A stretch of 64,000 bases of DNA from an uncultured Pelagibacteraceae bacterium (GTDB lineage: Bacteria; Pseudomonadota; Alphaproteobacteria; Pelagibacterales; Pelagibacteraceae), in the NCBI GenBank assembly GCA_902516395.1, contig CABXYN010000001.1, forward strand, positions 1 through 64,000. Reading direction: 5' to 3'. Within the stretch, counting starts at the first letter, position 1, and each line of letters starts with the position of its first letter. The position numbers and the translations under genes are program-made. Below, in pieces: positions 59,269 through 64,000 of this stretch. The notes under the pieces are model-generated. The model did no database searches and was not told the origin of the DNA. It saw nothing but the letters and a program-made list of their open reading frames with translations.

Positions 59269-60277
59269 AATTTTAATTTTAAAAAATGATAGGGCTGGTG
59301 ATTTAATGACATCCTTGAAATTAATATCTTCTCTGAATTATAATAATAAGCTGAAAATTTATTTATCAGAATTAAATAATGGGTTTTCTTTTTTTTTTAA
59401 AAATATCAATACTGAAAAGATTAATTTTAATTTAGATATAAAAGATAAAATCAAGATTTTTTTTGATTTGTATAAAAATTCTTATGATGAGGTATATATA
59501 TTAACTCCAAAAAGCTTCTACTTTTTTTTACCATTATTTTTTAGAAGAGTAAAATTCTACTCAATTGTATATAACAATAAAAGAAATAGACCTATTAACT
59601 GGTTAAGAAAGTTTTTATTCAAATATAGAATAATTTATAGAAATAAAATTAATATATCTAGCTACAGAGATATCCAGCTAGAATTATTAGATAAAAAGGA
59701 TAATATCGATAATGATTTTTCAAATATATGTGTACCAAAGATTTCGCGTAAATTATATAATATAATTCCAAAACAATTTCTTTTTTTTCAATTTAGATAC
59801 CTTTTTTTTTTAAAGCTAGGGTGGGGCTTGGATGAATTTAATTTATTAATGAATAAATTGCTCTCAAAATATGAAAATATCCTTTTTTCATCTGATAATG
59901 AGAAAAATGATGAAATATTGGAATTCAATAAGCATTTTGAAGAAAATTATTCTATAATAGATACGAATAAATATTTTAGTAAAATTAATAATACAAATAA
60001 GAAGATTTTTTATCTTAAGAATATAAATGCTGAAAATTTATTTCTTATTTGTAAAGAGTCTAAAATGAATCTAGCAAAAGAGGGTATAATTAGCCATATC
60101 TCTTATTTTCATAATGTTAAGTGTCATAATCTTTTTAATTTTCAAATTAATTCATTTGATGACTATAAGTTTCAAAAAATAAGTTATTCTGAATGGTCTA
60201 AAGGAATGAATATAAGTTTTTCGTTTTTAAATTCAAGTATTGAAAAATCAATAAAAAAAATTTTACGTAATGTATAA
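59261..60277 (+). CDS. Putative GT9-like (heptosyltransferase-type) protein
   Basis: The N-terminus NKILILKNDRAGDLMTSLKLISSL resembles the start of ADP-heptose:LPS heptosyltransferases. A further match is the general GT-B length (338 aa). The middle and end are very divergent, rich in Phe, Asn and Lys, with no other motif I can name. A role in the same glycan pathway follows from the overlap with the upstream transferase and the two-base gap to the methyltransferase. Confidence 0.5.
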   Translation: MNKILILKNDRAGDLMTSLKLISSLNYNNKLKIYLSELNNGFSFFFKNINTEKINFNLDIKDKIKIFFDLYKNSYDEVYILTPKSFYFFLPLFFRRVKFYSIVYNNKRNRPINWLRKFLFKYRIIYRNKINISSYRDIQLELLDKKDNIDNDFSNICVPKISRKLYNIIPKQFLFFQFRYLFFLKLGWGLDEFNLLMNKLLSKYENILFSSDNEKNDEILEFNKHFEENYSIIDTNKYFSKINNTNKKIFYLKNINAENLFLICKESKMNLAKEGIISHISYFHNVKCHNLFNFQINSFDDYKFQKISYSEWSKGMNISFSFLNSSIEKSIKKILRNV

Positions 60278-60279
60278 AT

Positions 60280-61029
60280 ATGAAAGATAAACTTTTAGAA
60301 CGAATTAATAGGATTTTAAGATTTTTAATGTCTGATGATTATAAAGGAAGTCATAAATATCAAAATAAAAATCAAATTACAAACCGATACATAATAACAA
60401 AATTACTTAAAGATAAAAGATTTATACCAAAAAATATTGTTGATGTTGGTTGTGGATATGGTGAATGGACAAAAGTTTTGTTAGATAAATTTCCATCATC
60501 AACATATTATTTGTTTGATGCAAACAAAAATAATGAAAAACATCTTAAGGACTTAACTAAAAACAAAGATAATTTACATTATAAAATATGTTTACTGTCT
60601 GATAAAATAAGCAATTATAAATTTTTCAGCATGGGGACAGGATCCTCAATTTACGAGGAAAATACCAATCATCCAAGGATAGTTATGGATATGACATCCT
60701 CAACCTTAAAAAAAGAGCTAAATTATGAACTTTCTAATTTTAAGAATAATTTAATAAAATTAGACGTTCAAGGTTCAGAATTAAAAGTTTTGGATGGTTT
60801 AGGTGATTTAATTGATAATTTTGAGGTAATAATTTTAGAAGTCTCTTTGCATGAATACAATAAAGGAGCTCCCTTATTCATTGATATTATTAATTATATG
60901 AAGGGAAAAAATTTTAAATTATATGATTTATTTGACTTTAAAAGATTAGGTCAAGAAAAATCATTCTTATTACAGTTTGATTGTATTTTTGTAAATCAAA
61001 AGTCTAATTTATTGAATGTTAATTTTTAA
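60280..61029 (+). CDS. FkbM-family methyltransferase
   Basis: A 249 aa SAM-dependent O-methyltransferase. SAM motif I is IVDVGCGYGEWTKVLLDKFP, followed by YYLFDANKNNEKHL. NLIKLDVQGSELKVLDGLGDLI is the FkbM signature segment, and VIILEVSLHEY follows. Family members methylate sugars or hydroxy groups of polyketides and glycans. Here a sugar O-methylation is the natural guess from the neighbouring transferases. Confidence 0.87.
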   Translation: MKDKLLERINRILRFLMSDDYKGSHKYQNKNQITNRYIITKLLKDKRFIPKNIVDVGCGYGEWTKVLLDKFPSSTYYLFDANKNNEKHLKDLTKNKDNLHYKICLLSDKISNYKFFSMGTGSSIYEENTNHPRIVMDMTSSTLKKELNYELSNFKNNLIKLDVQGSELKVLDGLGDLIDNFEVIILEVSLHEYNKGAPLFIDIINYMKGKNFKLYDLFDFKRLGQEKSFLLQFDCIFVNQKSNLLNVNF

Positions 61030-61046
61030 ATTTTTTTAAATAATTT

Positions 61047-62102
61047 ATGATTATAACTAATTTAATTAAAGTTATTTTTATCAATTTTTTAATTTTATTT
61101 ATAGGAATTTTTATCATTGAATTAATTTTTGGTAATTGGTTTAATAATAAAAATCTAAGTAATTTATTACTTAGTATTGATAAGCACAGATTGATATCGA
61201 ACCTACCATATAAATCTGATAAACCAGCCTTGTATACCACTGACTCCAATGGTTTTAGAGCCAATAAGCATGAGTTGTCTCAAATAGATATATTAATTAT
61301 AGGAGGCAGCACTACAGAGCAAAAACTTATAGATGATAATTTAATATGGACTAAAATCTTAGAAAAAAATTTAAATTCTGATAATTTTTCCTACACTTTA
61401 AATGCTGGTATTGGAGGTCAAACATCATTTGGTCATGTCAGAATATTTGATTTATGGCTTTCTAGGTTTGAGAAACTTAATCCCAAAATTATAATAATTT
61501 ATATTGGTATAAATGATGCACTTTTCATGATTGAAAATATTGATGATAACATTGATTATGATAAAGGAAGGTTAATGAGTAATAAAAATCGCGATTTTCT
61601 TGAAATTGAAAATAGAATTGAAAATTACTTTCAATTCCTTAAAAATAATAGTGCGATCATATTATTTTTTAAAATGATAAATGGAAATTTAATCTCCTTG
61701 AAATATGATTTTGGATACTTTAAAAAACCATTTATTTTTGAAACTCCAACAAAAACTATTGATACAATTGAACTAAAAGTTGATAATAAACAAATATTAA
61801 ACTATTTGAAAAAGTATCAAAATAATCTAATTGAATTAAATAAAATAATAGTTAAATCTAAAGCTGTACCTATATTTGTTACACAAAATGTTTCTTCAAA
61901 TCATTGGATAAAAAAATATTTATATATTATCAATAATGAGACGACAAATTACTGTAATTCAACAAATACTATTTGTTTTGATCTTGCTAGTGAACTTTAT
62001 TTAGATGATGAAGATTTTTATGATGGTATACATAATAATCCTTCAGGCTCAAAGAAGGTGGCAGATTATTTATATAAAAAACTTGAAAATTTGAATAATT
62101 AA
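61047..62102 (+). CDS. Membrane-anchored SGNH/GDSL hydrolase-like protein
   Basis: A 351 aa protein with one N-terminal membrane helix (about residues 5-27), then a periplasmic SGNH-type domain. Block I is IDILIIGGSTTEQ with the candidate nucleophile Ser. GGQTSFGHVR and YIGINDALF fit blocks II and III. DGIHNNPSGSKKVADYL at the end supplies the Asp/His pair. Such proteins hydrolyse or transfer acyl groups on surface sugars. Substrate unknown. Confidence 0.78.
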   Translation: MIITNLIKVIFINFLILFIGIFIIELIFGNWFNNKNLSNLLLSIDKHRLISNLPYKSDKPALYTTDSNGFRANKHELSQIDILIIGGSTTEQKLIDDNLIWTKILEKNLNSDNFSYTLNAGIGGQTSFGHVRIFDLWLSRFEKLNPKIIIIYIGINDALFMIENIDDNIDYDKGRLMSNKNRDFLEIENRIENYFQFLKNNSAIILFFKMINGNLISLKYDFGYFKKPFIFETPTKTIDTIELKVDNKQILNYLKKYQNNLIELNKIIVKSKAVPIFVTQNVSSNHWIKKYLYIINNETTNYCNSTNTICFDLASELYLDDEDFYDGIHNNPSGSKKVADYLYKKLENLNN

Positions 62103-62111
62103 TAGATATTA

Positions 62112-63047
62112 TTAAAATTTAATATTATTTAATGCATTATTTTTAAATAAATTTGCCTCTTGTATATATCTTCTAACCATTTGTGTTGTTTTGTGACCTG
62201 TCATAGCCATAATGTTACGCTCCTCTGCACCTGCCTCAGCTGCGGACGTAGCAAATCCTGATCTTAAACTATGGCCGCCATACATATTTGGATCTAAACC
62301 TGATAACGATGCATATTTTTTTATTATTAGTGAAACAGACTTATCAGATATATTAAAAATTTTTCCCTTATTTATTTTAAAATATTCTATCCATTCTTTA
62401 AGTTTAATTACTGGGCAATATTCTGAATTTTTAAAATAGGGGATGCCTTTTATGCTCCCTTCTCCAATTTGGTCTGTTTTTGACCTTTTTATAAATATTT
62501 TTAGCCCTTCGTTAACAAATTCTAGGTCTTCATATTCTATACTTACAAGTTCAGACCTTCTAAACCCGCCTGAAAATCCCAATAATAATAATGATTTATC
62601 TCTAATCTTTTTAAATTCTTTATTTTCATGCTTATCTATAGCTTTAAGAATTAATTTTAAACTATTGATTAATAATGGTTTTTTTGCAATTTGTCGCGAC
62701 CCATTAATTCGTTTTATTCCTAATAAATTTTCTATGATAATTGGATGTTTAGTGTCTAAATAATGCCCTTTTATTTTATGAACAACTTTTATTGAGGCTA
62801 TTCTTCTTTTTAATGTACTAAATTTACTTATTTTAGACATGTGCGTTAAGTATAAAGATAGAATTTTTGGCTCAGTAGGAAGAGCATTTAACCCATTTTT
62901 TATGCAAAATAATCTAAAATGTTTAAAGTCTGAGTCGTAGGCTCTAACAGTATTATTTGACTTAGAGTTTTTAAGATTTCTAATTGTCTCTAATTCAAGT
63001 GATTTTACATCTGTAACTATATCATTCATATTATTTCCGATAACCAT
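62112..63047 (-). CDS. Tyrosine recombinase / phage-type integrase
   Basis: A 311 aa site-specific recombinase. A SAM-like core-binding domain covers about residues 15-110. The catalytic residues are all visible: Arg163 in GFRRSELV, Lys190 in KRSKTDQ, His259 and Arg262 in GGHSLRSG, His285 in TGHKTTQ, and the nucleophile Tyr294 in RRYIQEA. The start at 63047 lies in the loop of an inverted repeat. An alternative ATG at 63029 has GGAA six bases upstream and leaves 305 aa. It is not XerC/D by context. Confidence 0.93.
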   Translation of the reverse strand: MVIGNNMNDIVTDVKSLELETIRNLKNSKSNNTVRAYDSDFKHFRLFCIKNGLNALPTEPKILSLYLTHMSKISKFSTLKRRIASIKVVHKIKGHYLDTKHPIIIENLLGIKRINGSRQIAKKPLLINSLKLILKAIDKHENKEFKKIRDKSLLLLGFSGGFRRSELVSIEYEDLEFVNEGLKIFIKRSKTDQIGEGSIKGIPYFKNSEYCPVIKLKEWIEYFKINKGKIFNISDKSVSLIIKKYASLSGLDPNMYGGHSLRSGFATSAAEAGAEERNIMAMTGHKTTQMVRRYIQEANLFKNNALNNIKF

Positions 63048-63065
63048 TAATTATCGGAAATAATA
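63029..63065. repeat. Perfect 15-base inverted repeat with 7-base spacer at the recombinase start
   Basis: The left arm (63029-63043) and right arm (63051-63065) are exact reverse complements, each carrying TTTCCGATAA / TTATCGGAAA, around spacer CCATTAA. Arms of 11-15 bases around a 6-8 base crossover are the geometry of tyrosine-recombinase core sites. It could also be an operator that lets the recombinase or a repressor control its own gene. I found no second copy in the window. Confidence 0.85.
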
Positions 63066-63112
63066 ATATAACACATTTTACAAGTCAAGCATTTAATGTA
63101 AAAAGAATCTTA

Positions 63113-63277
63113 ATGCCTAAATACGTATTAATCGGTCTGATTGTTGTTATTGGAACATTTCTAATAATGAATTACTGGCCGAAATTAAAAGAACAAACAA
63201 AAAATCGTATTTTAATGATTATTTTTGGCATTTTTTTTATAAGCATTTTTGTTCTGCTATTTTTATTAATGTTTTGA
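63113..63277 (+). CDS. Small two-helix membrane protein, unknown
   Basis: An ATG at 63113 opens a 54-codon frame ending with TGA at 63275-63277. The product has two hydrophobic stretches (about 4-20 and 34-54) joined by a charged loop WPKLKEQTKNR, so a hairpin membrane protein is likely. It lies six bases before the next gene on the same strand, which supports translation as an operon. I do not recognise a family. Confidence 0.6.
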   Translation: MPKYVLIGLIVVIGTFLIMNYWPKLKEQTKNRILMIIFGIFFISIFVLLFLLMF

Positions 63278-63283
63278 GGTTAA

Positions 63284-63757
63284 TTGATAGATATTATTAG
63301 TATTTTAGTTGCTGGGATATTTTCATGCATAATTCTTGATATTCTTGGTTATTTGCTCAAATTAATGGGTATTCCAGAACCATCTTGGGGAATTGTTGGA
63401 AGATGGACTTATTATATGCTTAAAAATGCTACTTTTTATAACCCAAATGTTGTCCAAATGCCTAATTTTAGATATGAGGTTTTACTTGGATGGGTTTTTC
63501 ACTATTATGTGTCAATTTGTTGGGCCGTTATTTATTATTTTTGTTTTTTTATTATAGGTCTAAAAATGAGCTATTATTCTGGCTTTATTTTTGGAGCTCT
63601 TACAACTTTAGCTCCATTACTGATATTTCTGCCATTTACCGGACAAGGAGTATTTGCAAATAAGACTGAAATACCTTTTAAAACGTCAATTATGTTTTTG
63701 GTAAGACATTCAATTTATGGAATTGCAATGTATGAAGGTTTTAGATGGTTTACTTAA
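63284..63757 (+). CDS. DUF2938-family membrane protein
   Basis: A 157 aa protein with four hydrophobic helices, starting with TTG at 63284. The pattern GRWTYYMLKNATF, then LLGWVFHYYVSICWAVIYY, PLLIFLPFTGQGVFANKTEIP and VRHSIYGIAMYEGF matches my recollection of DUF2938. That family has no assigned function. The small gene just upstream may be co-transcribed. Confidence 0.75.
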   Translation: MIDIISILVAGIFSCIILDILGYLLKLMGIPEPSWGIVGRWTYYMLKNATFYNPNVVQMPNFRYEVLLGWVFHYYVSICWAVIYYFCFFIIGLKMSYYSGFIFGALTTLAPLLIFLPFTGQGVFANKTEIPFKTSIMFLVRHSIYGIAMYEGFRWFT

Positions 63758-63783
63758 AGCTTTAGATTAACTTATCCCCACTA

Positions 63784-63811
63784 TTCAACCCTGTGAAAAA
63801 CTAAGTATATT
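63784..63811 (+). promoter_or_regulatory. Candidate promoter for the right-edge structured RNA
   Basis: TATATT (63806-63811) is a near-consensus -10, with TTCAAC (63784-63789) 16 bases upstream as a weak -35. Transcription would begin near 63818, just before the first paired element of the putative RNA. Confidence 0.35.
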
Positions 63812-63817
63812 CAACGA

Positions 63818-64000
63818 TAAAGTGATACATACAACCTACCCTATCTGATATTGTCTTAAATGAATTAAGAGGCAACTCTTAACTGACCATCTGGGGAAAA
63901 ACCGAGAGGTTCAAGCCCAGAGGGCAGAAAGCCTTGCAGAGTAGCGCTAAAATTGTAGGGTGGAAGGCATGGCGGTAGCGCATACAACGACGTGCCAAAA
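63818..64000 (+). ncRNA. Candidate structured non-coding RNA, unidentified (runs past the window end)
   Basis: No convincing reading frame covers this region, and G+C rises to 54 of the last 100 bases in an AT-rich window. Paired elements: TTAAGAG/CTCTTAA (63865-63882) closed by a GCAA tetraloop; CTGGG/CCCAG (63891-63895 with 63916-63920) enclosing AACC-GAGA-GGTT (63900-63911), a second GNRA loop; a five-pair hairpin with one G-U pair at 63921-63935; and GGCATG/CGTGCC (63966-63971 with 63991-63996). ACCCTA (63838-63843) can pair with TAGGGT (63956-63961) to close the domain. GNRA loops appear only when read on the plus strand. I could not match it to RNase P RNA, tmRNA, SRP RNA or 6S RNA. Confidence 0.6.

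Larger units (their letters stand above)
54885..63047. other. Putative surface-glycan accessory island bounded by a tyrosine recombinase
   Basis: Between hppA and the recombinase lie seven genes: four glycosyltransferase-type products, a GIY-YIG nuclease, an FkbM methyltransferase and an SGNH hydrolase. Five of the six plus-strand genes overlap or nearly touch. Homopolymer A/T runs are even denser than in the flanks. Such clusters form hypervariable regions in SAR11 genomes. No second attachment site was found, so whether the recombinase moved this block is open. Confidence 0.5.

Noticed and set aside
62112-63047. Recombinase as the housekeeping XerC or XerD
   Set aside because: It sits in an accessory island without the usual Xer neighbours, and its HSLRSG and TGHKTTQMVRRY context is closer to phage/plasmid-type integrases. 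This is a judgement from pattern only.
63773-63781. TTATCCCCA-like sequence resembling a DnaA box near the right edge
   Set aside because: A single match with one mismatch, without further boxes or an AT-unwinding region linked to it, is expected by chance; no dnaA or other origin gene is nearby.
63828-63988. Direct repeat CATACAAC at 63828-63835 and 63981-63988
   Set aside because: Eight bases in 160 is not unusual, and the second copy lies within a predicted hairpin loop of the RNA; it was not treated as an attachment repeat.
63818-64000. Right-edge RNA read as RNase P RNA, tmRNA or SRP RNA
   Set aside because: The universal RNase P core GAGGAAAGUCC, the tmRNA 5' acceptor sequence and the SRP GGAAGCAGCC-type loop are all absent, on either strand. 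The possibility that a core lies beyond 64000 remains.
1-64000. CRISPR arrays, insertion sequences and rRNA genes
   Set aside because: No regularly spaced direct repeats, transposase-like proteins or rRNA-like segments were seen on either strand.

Overview
The window reads as a chromosome segment of a free-living marine alphaproteobacterium of the SAR11 clade (Pelagibacterales). The DNA is strongly AT-rich and lysine/asparagine/isoleucine codons are abundant. Genes are packed with overlaps of 1-40 bases, and several convergent pairs have no gap at all. The content also fits SAR11: a heterotetrameric sarcosine oxidase cluster, a proton-pumping pyrophosphatase, and a glycosyltransferase cluster next to housekeeping genes. 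The assignment rests on gene content and style, not on a database search.

Layout. Bases 1-11032 hold the S10-spc-alpha ribosomal superoperon on the plus strand, from the end of rplW to rplQ, with secY, adk and rpoA, then a pseudouridine synthase. L30 (rpmD) is missing from its usual place and L24 is short. Bases 11940-23326 hold mixed housekeeping genes: lipB, mgtE, panC, a galU-ugd pair making UDP-glucuronate, ridA-topA, plsY, a dihydroorotase-like gene that lacks its metal histidines, pyrB and ruvX. Bases 23377-29564 hold gatCAB, an O-methyltransferase, trhO and a MATE exporter. Bases 29526-34595 are soxBDAG on the minus strand. It shares a palindromic promoter region with a divergent tRNA-Ser(GCU). 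Bases 34752-36938 encode a lytic transglycosylase.

Bases 36966-44287 form a tight plus-strand operon, dapA-smpB-folK-rel-pyrE-pdxJ-acpS-lepB-rnc-recO, without era. After minus-strand hemB comes a second operon (45340-52703): an Asp/Asn-hydroxylase-like oxygenase, rpiB, glyA, nrdR, ribD, ribE, a RibBA with a degenerate second domain, ribH, nusB and thiL. hppA follows with its own promoter.

Bases 54885-63047 are an accessory island: a GT2-like enzyme, a GIY-YIG nuclease, a two-module glycosyltransferase, a GT4 enzyme, a GT9-like enzyme, an FkbM methyltransferase, an SGNH hydrolase and a tyrosine recombinase. A perfect 15-base inverted repeat with a 7-base spacer lies over the recombinase start. 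Most of these genes look like parts of a surface-glycan pathway. Beyond the recombinase lie a two-helix mini-protein, a DUF2938-type membrane protein and, at the right edge, about 190 bases of GC-elevated non-coding DNA. That stretch can fold into GNRA-capped hairpins and is the best candidate here for an undescribed structured RNA. No rRNA, CRISPR array or insertion sequence was seen.
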